Source of the DNA: Actinomycetes bacterium
Lineage (GTDB): Bacteria; Actinomycetota; Acidimicrobiia; Acidimicrobiales; Bog-793
Assembly (NCBI GenBank): GCA_021785095.1
Contig: JAJYGM010000165.1
Span: 1-5,455, forward strand
Length of the DNA stretch: 5,455 nucleotides
Direction: 5' to 3'
Both the position numbers and the translations under genes were made by a program. This document shows positions 1 through 5,455 of the stretch, piece by piece (position 1 is the stretch's first letter; the number at the start of each line of letters is the position of its first letter). Below the pieces are notes generated by a model. The model was not told where the DNA came from, made no database searches, and saw nothing but the letters and a program-made list of their open reading frames with translations.

Positions 1-1
1 C

Positions 2-100
2 CGCCCGGTGAAGGGCGTGGACTCCCAACAGCGGCTGAAGGACCTGGCGGTCGAGCGAGCGCGTCGCCGGCGCGACCTCGACTCCCGCCTGGACGCGTAG
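2..100 (+). CDS. C-terminal fragment of an unidentified protein (5' end outside window)
   Basis: An open frame enters from the left edge and ends at the TAG at 98-100, giving 32 visible residues that begin RPVKGVDSQQ and end DSRLDA. The stretch is highly charged, with an Arg-rich run (ARRRRD) and alternating acidic and basic residues, and it looks like a helical, soluble C-terminal tail. Codons have G or C at nearly every third position, as in the definite genes of the window, and a G+C-rich hairpin follows directly after the stop; both support a real gene end. No family can be recognised from so little sequence. It is convergent with the membrane-protein gene that ends 46 bp further on. Confidence 0.5.
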   Translation, partial: RPVKGVDSQQRLKDLAVERARRRRDLDSRLDA

Positions 101-101
101 C

Positions 102-121
102 GACCCGGGACCGGCCGGGTC
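102..121. terminator. Hairpin in convergent gap, possible bidirectional terminator
   Basis: GACCCGG at 102-108 pairs perfectly with CCGGGTC at 115-121 around a 6-nt loop. It starts 1 nt after the stop of the left-edge gene and lies 26 nt downstream of the membrane-protein stop on the other strand, so it could serve both. No T-tract follows on either strand, so it is not a canonical rho-independent terminator; tract-less hairpins are common between convergent genes of high-GC actinobacteria. Confidence 0.45.
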
Positions 122-146
122 CCCGTCGCCTCCCCTCAGCAGCGGG

Positions 147-1415
147 TCACTGCTTGTCGGCCGCGACCTTCCCGCTCGCGTCGCCCTCGGCACGTCGTGC
201 GGCCGCCGCGTCCGGCCGCCGGAACGGCGTGCGCAGCCAGCGGCGCGGCTTCCGGTTCCGTCCGGACCTGAGCGACAGGTAGGCGGCCCCCCCTGCGGGG
301 ATGGGAAGCCAGAAGTTCACGAGGCGGTAGGAGAGGACGCCGAGCGTGGCGATCGTCTTTGGGACGCCGAAGCCGACGAAGGTGGGGATGAGCACGCCTT
401 CGACGACGCCGAGGCCGCTCGGCGTGATGGGGATGACCGCGAGGATGTTGGCGAGGCCGTAGGCGACGAGGAGGTCGATGGGTGAGACGACGTGGTGGAA
501 GGCGAAGATGAACACCCACAGCGACGACGCGTCGAACAGCCAGTTGGCGGCGGCCCAGACCGTGGCGTGACGGACGAGCGCCCGGTCGCGCAGCAGGATC
601 TGGAGACGGTCCGCGATCGTCTGGACGAGCGACGTCACCTTGTCGGCGTTGACCAATGGCACCTTGTCGGCCCAGCCGTGGAGCCGGTCGAGCCCCTGGC
701 GCTGCCCCCGGGTGAGGAGCAGGACGGTCCCGGCGAACAGCGCGAAGAGGATGATGCCGGCGATCGCGGCGAACCCGTAGAGCGGGTTGTAGCCGGTGAG
801 CGGGATCGAGATGAGGAGCGCGAGCCAGAAGATCGCGTTCAGCACCACGGCCGACCCCACGCCCTGGGTCGCGAGCCCGAAGGCCACCGTGCCGCTCGGG
901 ACGCCGAGCTCGGTGAGGAGCCGGTAGCCGACGGCGGTCCCCGGTGCCGTGCCGCCGGGCAGCACGTGGCTCACGGCGAGGCTCGACATGTTCACGCGGA
1001 AGAGCACGGATCGCCGCGGCGGTCCCGGCGAGAAGACCGTGTGGCTGAGCTCGGCATAGGCGACCAGCGACAGGACCTCGAGCGCGGCGCCGATGAGCAG
1101 GCCGACGATGTTCACGTGGGCGAGCTCCCGCAGGGAGCTGCGGGCGTTGGCGATGTCGGGCAGCAGGACGTACTCGAGGATGAAGAGGAACACGATGACC
1201 GCGATGGCCCAACGGAGCGGCGGCGAGTGCCACCACCGCAGCAACCTGGCGCGCCGTGCCGAGCCCCTCGGGCGGGATGGGTGGGGGGCGGACGGGGTGC
1301 GGGGGGGCTCGGCCCCGTGCCCGGACTGGACGACCGGTACCTCGGCCCCGTGCCCGGACTGGACGACCGGTACCTCGGCCCCGGGTGGCACCGGATCCTG
1401 GAGCGGCTCCTCCAC
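147..1415 (-). CDS. Lysylphosphatidylglycerol synthase TM-region / UPF0104 family membrane protein (flippase-like)
   Basis: This is a multipass inner-membrane protein of the LPG_synthase_TM family (UPF0104, related to the flippase half of MprF and to AglD-like proteins), 422 aa if the GTG at 1415 is the start. Family features are visible: a first membrane helix at about 67-85, the segment NMSSLAVSHVLPGGTAPG at 142-159, further hydrophobic helices around 175-206 and 212-235, a helix around 284-306, and the signature ITPSGLGVVEG at 330-340, followed by helices to about 382. The ends are basic and Ala/Pro-rich (residues 1-66 and 383-422) and probably cytoplasmic. The GTG at 1415 was chosen because GGAAG lies 9 nt upstream and because no later ATG or GTG precedes the first helix; a TTG at 1244 is the alternative and would remove the tail with its repeat. 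The open frame continues upstream to 1949 but there only shadows the mannosyltransferase. Substrate is unknown; the divergent mannosyltransferase suggests a lipid-linked sugar or envelope role by context. Confidence 0.85.
   Translation of the reverse strand: MEEPLQDPVPPGAEVPVVQSGHGAEVPVVQSGHGAEPPRTPSAPHPSRPRGSARRARLLRWWHSPPLRWAIAVIVFLFILEYVLLPDIANARSSLRELAHVNIVGLLIGAALEVLSLVAYAELSHTVFSPGPPRRSVLFRVNMSSLAVSHVLPGGTAPGTAVGYRLLTELGVPSGTVAFGLATQGVGSAVVLNAIFWLALLISIPLTGYNPLYGFAAIAGIILFALFAGTVLLLTRGQRQGLDRLHGWADKVPLVNADKVTSLVQTIADRLQILLRDRALVRHATVWAAANWLFDASSLWVFIFAFHHVVSPIDLLVAYGLANILAVIPITPSGLGVVEGVLIPTFVGFGVPKTIATLGVLSYRLVNFWLPIPAGGAAYLSLRSGRNRKPRRWLRTPFRRPDAAAARRAEGDASGKVAADKQ
1308..1383. repeat. 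33-bp tandem repeat, 2.3 copies
   Basis: Two identical 33-bp units lie at 1308-1340 and 1341-1373, followed by the first 10 bp of a third at 1374-1383. Each starts CTCGGCCCCGTGCCCGGACT and ends in GGTAC. The period is a multiple of three, so on the minus strand it encodes two perfect copies of the 11-residue unit GAEVPVVQSGH (about residues 13-33 of the membrane protein) without breaking the frame. The absolute identity of the two copies suggests a recent slippage duplication. Confidence 0.95.
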
Positions 1416-1424
1416 GGCCTTATG

Positions 1425-1429
1425 CTTCC
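1425..1429 (-). promoter_or_regulatory. Ribosome binding site deciding the GTG start of the membrane protein
   Basis: On the minus strand GGAAG is followed by 9 nt and then the GTG at 1415-1413. It is the only purine-rich Shine-Dalgarno-like element I see before the first membrane helix, and is the main reason for preferring this start. Confidence 0.5.
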
Positions 1430-1461
1430 ATGCCCGGCCCGCTCCCGGACCGATCTCGGGC

Positions 1462-1524
1462 GGCGCGGCGGCCTCCAGGCGGCGCGGCGGCCCGCAACGG
1501 GCGCGGCGGCCCGCAGCCGGCGCG
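1462..1524. repeat. 19-bp-period tandem repeat in the divergent intergenic region
   Basis: The 12-mer GGCGCGGCGGCC occurs identically at 1462-1473, 1481-1492 and 1500-1511, exactly 19 bp apart, and a decayed fourth copy (GGCGCG) begins at 1519. Copies two and three also share the following bases CGCA. The period is not a multiple of three, which argues that the segment is non-coding and that the downstream gene starts after it. The array ends 14 bp before the putative -10 element of the mannosyltransferase, covering the -35 region, so it could be a set of regulator sites as well as a simple slippage product. Confidence 0.85.
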
Positions 1525-1538
1525 ACCAGCTGCCGTCC

Positions 1539-1544
1539 TAAGCT
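1539..1544 (+). promoter_or_regulatory. Putative -10 element (TAAGCT) of a leaderless promoter
   Basis: TAAGCT fits the actinobacterial TANNNT -10 consensus and ends 8 nt before the GTG at 1553, which would place transcription initiation at or within a few bases of the start codon. No Shine-Dalgarno sequence precedes the GTG, as expected for a leaderless message. No recognisable -35 hexamer is present; that position falls in the 19-bp repeat array. Confidence 0.5.
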
Positions 1545-1552
1545 CGCACGCC

Positions 1553-2332
1553 GTGCGGATCCTGGTCGTGGTCCCGACCTACAACGAGGCGGCCAACATC
1601 GAGGCGCTCCTGCGTGCGGTGCACGCCGCGCTGCCGGACGCGGGGATCCTGGTGGTCGACGACGGCAGCCCCGACGGCACCGCCGAGCTGGCCGAGAAGG
1701 CCGCCGTCGACATCGACGACGTCCACGTCCTGCGGCGCACGGAGAAGTCCGGCCTCGGGAGCGCCTACCGAGCCGGCTTCCGCTGGGGATTGGCTGCCGG
1801 GTACGACGCCTGCGTCGAGATGGACGCCGACTTCTCCCACGACCCCGGCGCGCTCCCCGGGCTCGTCGCCCCGCTCGAGGACGGCTACGAGCTGGTGGTC
1901 GGTTCGCGGTACGTGCCGGGCGGGTCGATCCCGAACTGGTCATGGTCACGGCACCTGTTGTCGTGGGGCGGCAACCGCTACGCCGACGCCGTCCTCGGCC
2001 TCGGGGTGAGGGACTCGACGGCAGGGTTCCGGGCGTACGCCGCCTCCGTGCTCGAGCGCCTGGACCTCGACCGGATCCGGGCCGAAGGGTACGGGTTCCA
2101 GATCGAGATGACCTACCGGGCGAAGCAGGCAGGTGCGCCCATCACCGAGGTGCCGATCAGCTTCGTCGACCGCGTCGCCGGCGAGTCCAAGATGTCCTCG
2201 GCCATCGTCGTGGAAGCGTTCCTCCTGGTCGCGTGGTGGGGGCTCGGACGTGTGGCGCGGCGCGTGACGGGCGGCTGGCCCGGTGGCGGCGTGCGCCCCG
2301 GACGGGGGGCGTCTGCGATCATGGAGCGGTGA
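1553..2332 (+). CDS. Family 2 glycosyltransferase, Dpm1/Ppm1-type polyprenol monophosphomannose synthase
   Basis: The predicted enzyme moves mannose from GDP-mannose to polyprenyl phosphate at the cytoplasmic face of the membrane, supplying the lipid-linked donor for lipoglycan synthesis and protein O-mannosylation. The 259-aa product shows the full set of family motifs: PTYNE at 8-12, DDGSPDGT at 36-43, the DAD metal/nucleotide motif at 91-93 followed by FSHDP, GSRYVPGGSI at 117-126, DSTAGFRAY at 154-162, EGYGFQIEM at 178-186 and FVDR..GESKMS at 204-215. A hydrophobic stretch around 217-231 could give peripheral membrane contact; the last 25 residues are Gly/Arg-rich. There is no acyltransferase domain as in the fused mycobacterial Ppm1. 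The GTG at 1553 places PTYNE at the usual distance from the N-terminus. An in-frame ATG at 1430 also has a TANNNT box (TATGCT, 1421-1426) before it, but would add 41 low-complexity residues encoded by the 19-bp repeats. The stop overlaps the regulator start. Sugar specificity is inferred from family similarity. Confidence 0.9.
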   Translation: MRILVVVPTYNEAANIEALLRAVHAALPDAGILVVDDGSPDGTAELAEKAAVDIDDVHVLRRTEKSGLGSAYRAGFRWGLAAGYDACVEMDADFSHDPGALPGLVAPLEDGYELVVGSRYVPGGSIPNWSWSRHLLSWGGNRYADAVLGLGVRDSTAGFRAYAASVLERLDLDRIRAEGYGFQIEMTYRAKQAGAPITEVPISFVDRVAGESKMSSAIVVEAFLLVAWWGLGRVARRVTGGWPGGGVRPGRGASAIMER

Positions 2333-3024
2333 GCCCGGAAGGGGAGCGGATCCTCGTCGTCGACGACGAGCCCTTCATCGCGGACCTCCTCGCGGCCGCG
2401 CTCCGGTTCGAAGGCTTCCAGGTCGAGGTCGCGGGGTCTGGGAGGGACGCCCTGCAGGTCGCGACCCCCGGCCGCTACGACCTCGTGATGCTCGACGTCA
2501 TGATGCCGGACCTCGAGGGGACCGAGGTCTGCCGCCGCCTCCGGGAGAGTGGCGTCGCGGTGCCGGTGGTCTTCCTGACCGCGCGCGACAGCACCGAGGA
2601 CAAGGTGAACGGTCTCGGGATGGCCGACGACTACGTCACGAAGCCGTTCAGCCTCGAAGAGCTGGTCGCGCGCGTGCGGGCGGTCCTGCGGCGAGCCGGC
2701 CACGACGGCCCCGACGCGGCGGAGCTGCGCTACGCCGATCTCGTGATGAGCGTCGACACCCACGAGGTCTGGCGCGCCGGCCGCTCGATCGAGCTCACGG
2801 CGACCGAGTTCCGGGTCCTCCAGTACCTGCTCGAGCACCCGCGCCGGGTCGTGCCGAAGTCCGAGATCCTCGACCACGTGTGGGACTACTCCTTCGAGGG
2901 TGACGCGGGCATCGTCGAGACCTACATCAGCTACCTGCGAAAGAAGCTCGACGAGAGCGGGGGCCCTCCGCTGATCCACACGGTTCGGGGCGTGGGGTAC
3001 TCCCTGCGCGTCCCGAAGGAGTAG
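2329..3024 (+). CDS. OmpR/PhoB-family two-component response regulator
   Basis: This is a DNA-binding transcription factor controlled by phosphorylation, 231 aa, the usual length. The receiver domain (about 6-120) has the acidic pocket D12-D13, the phospho-acceptor D56 in MLDVMMP, the switch T84 in FLTAR, and K105 in the TKPF motif. The winged-helix domain (about 132-228) carries LTATEFRVLQYLL, the DHVWDYSFEGD loop, the recognition-helix region VETYISYLRKKLD and the closing HTVRGVGY wing. An oddity is GLGMADDY at 95-102: PhoB and OmpR have three residues between GL and ADDY, the last a glycine, whereas here there are two, so a codon has been lost before beta-5. The GTG start shares GTGA with the mannosyltransferase stop, indicating translational coupling; GGAG at 2323-2326 is only 2 nt away and too close to be a normal ribosome site. 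The kinase gene follows after 6 bp, so they are surely a pair. Overall similarity is to actinobacterial TrcR/MprA-like regulators. Confidence 0.95.
   Translation: MSPEGERILVVDDEPFIADLLAAALRFEGFQVEVAGSGRDALQVATPGRYDLVMLDVMMPDLEGTEVCRRLRESGVAVPVVFLTARDSTEDKVNGLGMADDYVTKPFSLEELVARVRAVLRRAGHDGPDAAELRYADLVMSVDTHEVWRAGRSIELTATEFRVLQYLLEHPRRVVPKSEILDHVWDYSFEGDAGIVETYISYLRKKLDESGGPPLIHTVRGVGYSLRVPKE
3015..3021 (+). promoter_or_regulatory. Ribosome binding site for the histidine kinase
   Basis: GAAGGAG, embedded in the last codons of the regulator, is a strong Shine-Dalgarno match 9 nt before the GTG at 3031 and fixes that start. Confidence 0.75.
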
Positions 3025-3030
3025 GGCGGC

Positions 3031-4653
3031 GTGCGCCTCCGTCGCAGGCTCATGGTCGCGATGGCGGCCCTGCTCGTCGTCGGGTTGGCAGTCTGCGACG
3101 TCGTGACGTACACGTCGCTCCGATCCTTCCTCTACGGACGGCTCGACTCGCTGCTGGTCGGGGCCCGCGACAGCGCGGTCCGTCACCTCACAGCCAGCTC
3201 CCACCACCGGGCGACAGGCACACCGACGCTGCTCGTCCGCCGGATCAACCCGGACGTCTACGTGATCGTCCTCACCCCCGCCGGCACCGTGCTCGTGACA
3301 CGCCCGTCACGGACATCGCCCGATGCCGCGTCCCGCCCGGTGCTCCCCCGCTCGGTGCGCCTCTCCAGGGAGCTCAGCCCGAGCGCCGGCCCGTATCGGC
3401 CGAACCCTTCCAACTTCACACTCGAAGCCCCGGACGGGACCGTCTACCGGGCGTCCGCGACGCGTGTCCCGCAGGGCACCGTGATCGTCGCCGTCTCCCT
3501 CGCGCAGACCGACGCGACGCTCACATCGCTCATCCGCATCGAGGTCGGGGTCTCCGCGGCGGTCCTCCTCGCGCTCTGCGTTCTCGGACTGTGGACGGTG
3601 CGGCGCGGGTTGCGTCCGCTGGACGACATGGCGAAGTCGGCGGGGGAGATCGCCTCTGGTGGCGACCTCTCTCGCCGCATCGAGCCGTCGGACACCGAGA
3701 CGGAGGTCGGCCGGCTCGGCGCCGCGCTGAACACGATGCTCGCTCGCATCGAGGGCGCGTTCGCAGAGAAGTCCGAGTCCGAGGCGAGGCTCCGGCAGTT
3801 CGTCGCCGACGCGTCCCACGAGCTGCGCACCCCGCTCACGTCGATCCGGGGGTACGCGGAGCTGCTGGGCAAGGGGGCGTTCGTCGACGACGAGGACCGC
3901 ACGAGGGCGCTGCAGAGAGTCGAGCGGGAGGCGGGCCGGATGAGCGGGCTCGTGGACGACCTGCTCCTGCTCGCGCGCCTCGACCAGGGGCGGCCGCTCG
4001 AGCGGGCACCCGTGGACCTGCGGCGCATCTGCCGCGACGCGGTCGACGACGCGCAGCTGACCGACCCCGACCGCGCGGTGCAGCTCGTGGCGCCGTCCCC
4101 GGTGACCGTCGCAGGGGACCGGGACCGGCTCGCCCAGGTGGCACACAACCTCGTCCAGAACGCGCTCGTGCACACCACGCCGGGGACGCCGGTGCAGGTG
4201 GAAGTGTTCGCAGAGGGCGACATGGGGGTCCTCCGCGTCGTCGACGAGGGTCCCGGCGTCACAGCTTCCCGGCGCGATCGGGTCTTCGACCGCTTCTACA
4301 GAGGTGATGCCGCCCGTACCGGAGCGGGGACCGGGCTCGGGCTGTCGATCGTCCGCGCGACCGCGGAGGCGTTGGGCGGGCGGGCGTGGGTGCAGCCGCG
4401 CAGTGACCGCGAGGGCTCGGTCTTCGGCGTCGAGGTCCCGCTGGAGCCCCGCTTCCACGTCCGACCTGCGCCCAGCGTCCCCCAGGCAACGGCCCCTGGA
4501 GCCCCAGCCCCGAGCGCCGCCGGAGCGTCGTCTTCGGTTACGCCCGCCGGCGGGCGCGACGTGCCGGCAGGGGCCGGGCACGAGCCGGAGCCCGCGCTCA
4601 GAGCAGCCTCGAGGCACCGGACCACAGCGCATCGAGGACGGGACGGAGCTTGA
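3031..4653 (+). CDS. Membrane sensor histidine kinase (HAMP-HisKA-HATPase), cognate to the upstream regulator
   Basis: The 540-residue sensor kinase autophosphorylates on histidine and passes the phosphate to D56 of the regulator encoded 6 bp upstream. Order: basic N-terminus and first membrane helix (about 8-28), an extracytoplasmic sensor region of about 140 residues (29-170) without a recognisable fold, a second helix (about 172-190), a HAMP linker (about 191-243), and a HisKA domain with the H-box ASHELRTPLTS and the phospho-acceptor H263. The HATPase domain has the N-box NLVQNA (373-378), G1 DEGPGV (405-410), the F-box VFDRFY (418-423) and G2 GTGLGLS (433-439), and ends near 472. All catalytic motifs are intact, and the architecture resembles actinobacterial TrcS-type kinases. 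The remaining 65-70 residues form an Ala/Pro/Gly-rich tail with no domain. The final part runs through hairpin-forming DNA and across the 3' end of the antisense isochorismate synthase gene, where codons such as AGA, GCA and ACA depart from the usual G/C-ending pattern. The true functional C-terminus may thus be earlier in evolutionary terms, but no earlier stop exists in this frame. Confidence 0.93.
   Translation: MRLRRRLMVAMAALLVVGLAVCDVVTYTSLRSFLYGRLDSLLVGARDSAVRHLTASSHHRATGTPTLLVRRINPDVYVIVLTPAGTVLVTRPSRTSPDAASRPVLPRSVRLSRELSPSAGPYRPNPSNFTLEAPDGTVYRASATRVPQGTVIVAVSLAQTDATLTSLIRIEVGVSAAVLLALCVLGLWTVRRGLRPLDDMAKSAGEIASGGDLSRRIEPSDTETEVGRLGAALNTMLARIEGAFAEKSESEARLRQFVADASHELRTPLTSIRGYAELLGKGAFVDDEDRTRALQRVEREAGRMSGLVDDLLLLARLDQGRPLERAPVDLRRICRDAVDDAQLTDPDRAVQLVAPSPVTVAGDRDRLAQVAHNLVQNALVHTTPGTPVQVEVFAEGDMGVLRVVDEGPGVTASRRDRVFDRFYRGDAARTGAGTGLGLSIVRATAEALGGRAWVQPRSDREGSVFGVEVPLEPRFHVRPAPSVPQATAPGAPAPSAAGASSSVTPAGGRDVPAGAGHEPEPALRAASRHRTTAHRGRDGA
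4541..4581 (-). terminator. Double inverted repeat downstream of isochorismate synthase, probable terminator inside the kinase tail
   Basis: Two hairpin-capable elements lie 16 to 57 nt beyond the isochorismate synthase stop. At 4561-4581, GTGCCGGC pairs with GCC and GGCAC around an AGGG loop with a single bulged G (4576). At 4541-4556, CGCCCGCCGGCGGGCG is a perfect 16-bp palindrome. Neither is followed by a T-tract, so the terminator call rests on position and stem strength. The elements are symmetrical enough to act on transcripts from either strand; for the plus strand they lie within the kinase coding sequence. Confidence 0.4.
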
Positions 4654-5455
4654 CGGTCGTCTCGGCCAGCTCGGCCCGGGGATCCGACTCCGCCACGACG
4701 CCAGCCCCTGCCCGGACCAGCGCGCGCCGGCCGTCCAGCTCCACGGATCGGATGCTGAGCACCCACTCCCCGTCACCGGCGCCGTCGGTCCACCCGACCG
4801 CACCCGCCCAGTAGCCGCGCGGCGCAGGCTCGAGCGCCGAGATCCGTTCGAGTGCCGCCGCGCGCGCGACCCCTCCCACCGCAGGGGTGGGGTGCAAGAG
4901 CGCGAGGAGCTCGAGCGCGGTGTCGCCGTCCGACGGGGCTGTCGTCAACGTGCCCCGGATGAGGGTCCCCAGCCGCGCGTCGGACCTGAGACGTACCACG
5001 GTCGGCTCCGCCGGCACGGTCAGCCCGACGCAACGGCGCTCGAGCGCGTGAACGATCTCTTCCACGACCAGTCGGTGCTCGGCACGGTCCTTCTCGGAGT
5101 CGAAGAGCCGCTGGGCGTCCTCGCCGTCGTCGTCGGGCTCCGAGAGCGGCACGGTCCCGGCGAAGGCGTGGGAGGTGACCCTTCGCCCGCGCCGGCTGAC
5201 CACGAGCTCGGGGGTTGCCCCGACGAGCCTCCCGGCGGGCGTCGGCACCGAGAAGGGCGAGAAGACCCGGTCGCCGCCCCACAGGGCCCCGAGCAAGCGC
5301 GACGGCACCGCCGGGGCGGGGAGCTGGACCTCCACCATGCGCGCAAGGACGACCTTCTTGAGCCGTCCCCGGCGGATGTCCGAGACCGCGAGCGCGACGG
5401 CCTCCGCGTACTCGACGGGGGAAGGCACCTGGCGGAGCCGGACCGCGTCGAGCGC
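4598..5455 (-). CDS. Isochorismate synthase (MenF/EntC/DhbC family), 5' end outside window
   Basis: The enzyme converts chorismate to isochorismate, feeding menaquinone or, in other settings, siderophore and salicylate synthesis; it is soluble and Mg-dependent. The visible 285 residues are the chorismate-binding domain, and the frame stays open to the right edge (ALDAVRLRQ precedes the GTG at 5428), so that GTG need not be the start and roughly 100-200 N-terminal residues should lie outside. Numbering from the edge: KKVVLAR at 33-39 carries the probable general-base lysine, GATPELVVS at 79-87 the general-acid glutamate E83, and SEKDRAEHRLVVEE at 120-133 a metal-ligand glutamate E126. HPTPAVGG is at 188-195, GYWAGAVGW at 214-222, GEWVLSIRS at 229-237, and AGAGVV with SDPRAELAET at 249-266, where E262 is the likely second metal ligand. 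HPTPAVGG favours isochorismate synthase over TrpE or PabB, which have a different motif there. Residue roles are transferred from EntC/MenF. The last 56 bp overlap the kinase gene on the other strand. Confidence 0.92.
   Translation of the reverse strand, partial: ALDAVRLRQVPSPVEYAEAVALAVSDIRRGRLKKVVLARMVEVQLPAPAVPSRLLGALWGGDRVFSPFSVPTPAGRLVGATPELVVSRRGRRVTSHAFAGTVPLSEPDDDGEDAQRLFDSEKDRAEHRLVVEEIVHALERRCVGLTVPAEPTVVRLRSDARLGTLIRGTLTTAPSDGDTALELLALLHPTPAVGGVARAAALERISALEPAPRGYWAGAVGWTDGAGDGEWVLSIRSVELDGRRALVRAGAGVVAESDPRAELAETTVKLRPVLDALWSGASRLL

Noticed and set aside
492..1541. A 349-codon plus-strand frame opposite the membrane protein.
   Set aside because: The product is dominated by E, R, D and G with no hydrophobic core or motif, and the opposite strand carries recognisable family motifs and membrane helices.
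1416..1949. Upstream extension of the minus-strand membrane-protein frame to a 600-residue protein.
   Set aside because: The extension is antisense to the start of the clear mannosyltransferase gene and to the 19-bp repeat, is Arg/Pro/Ala-rich with no domain, and is a typical high-GC shadow frame.
1093..2328. An N-terminal extension of the response-regulator frame upstream through the mannosyltransferase gene.
   Set aside because: It is out-of-frame shadow of the mannosyltransferase; the receiver domain begins right after the GTG at 2329 and the length from there is normal for the family.
2353..2370. A perfect 18-bp palindrome (CTCGTCGTCGACGACGAG) shortly after the regulator start, resembling an operator.
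   Set aside because: It encodes the invariant LVVDDE of the receiver domain with preferred codons; Leu-Val-Val followed by Asp-Asp-Glu in GC-rich codons gives this palindrome by itself.
3307..4803. A 498-codon minus-strand frame opposite the histidine kinase.
   Set aside because: It has no recognisable motif and a biased shadow composition, whereas the plus strand encodes all kinase boxes; it also conflicts with the frame of isochorismate synthase.
5426..5428. The GTG at 5428 as the start of isochorismate synthase.
   Set aside because: The frame remains open to the window edge and the visible protein is much shorter than full-length enzymes of the family, so the start most likely lies outside the window.

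Overview
This is a G+C-rich window with strongly GC-biased third codon positions, GTG starts on most genes and very short intergenic gaps. That points to a high-GC actinobacterium. The protein flavours (TrcS-like kinase, Dpm1/Ppm1-type mannosyltransferase, flippase-like membrane protein) would fit Acidimicrobiia or a neighbouring class, but the class is a guess.

Layout from left to right: the last 32 codons of an unidentified plus-strand gene (2-100); a G+C-rich hairpin (102-121) in the convergent gap; a minus-strand multipass membrane protein of the LPG-synthase-TM/UPF0104 family (147-1415) whose N-terminal tail contains a 33-bp tandem repeat; a 137-bp divergent intergenic region (1416-1552) with a 19-bp-period tandem repeat and a probable leaderless promoter; a tightly packed plus-strand set of three genes, namely a Dpm1-like polyprenol-phosphate mannosyltransferase (1553-2332), an OmpR/PhoB-class response regulator (2329-3024) and a membrane sensor histidine kinase (3031-4653); and a convergent minus-strand isochorismate synthase (4598 to beyond the right edge) whose 3' end overlaps the kinase reading frame by 56 bp.

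How they may work together: the kinase and regulator are adjacent, share an operon and are very likely a cognate pair. The mannosyltransferase start-stop overlap (GTGA) with the regulator couples signalling to a glycolipid-precursor enzyme. The divergent flippase-like protein could act in the same envelope pathway, since polyprenol-phosphate sugars made on the cytoplasmic face must be used on the outer face; this is inference from context only. The isochorismate synthase belongs to menaquinone (or siderophore/salicylate) metabolism and looks unrelated.

I see no mobile elements, CRISPR arrays, tRNA/rRNA genes or clearly novel multi-gene system. The most unusual points are the two tandem repeats flanking the divergent promoter region, the kinase tail that runs through a probable terminator into the antisense gene, and a one-residue deletion in a conserved part of the receiver domain.
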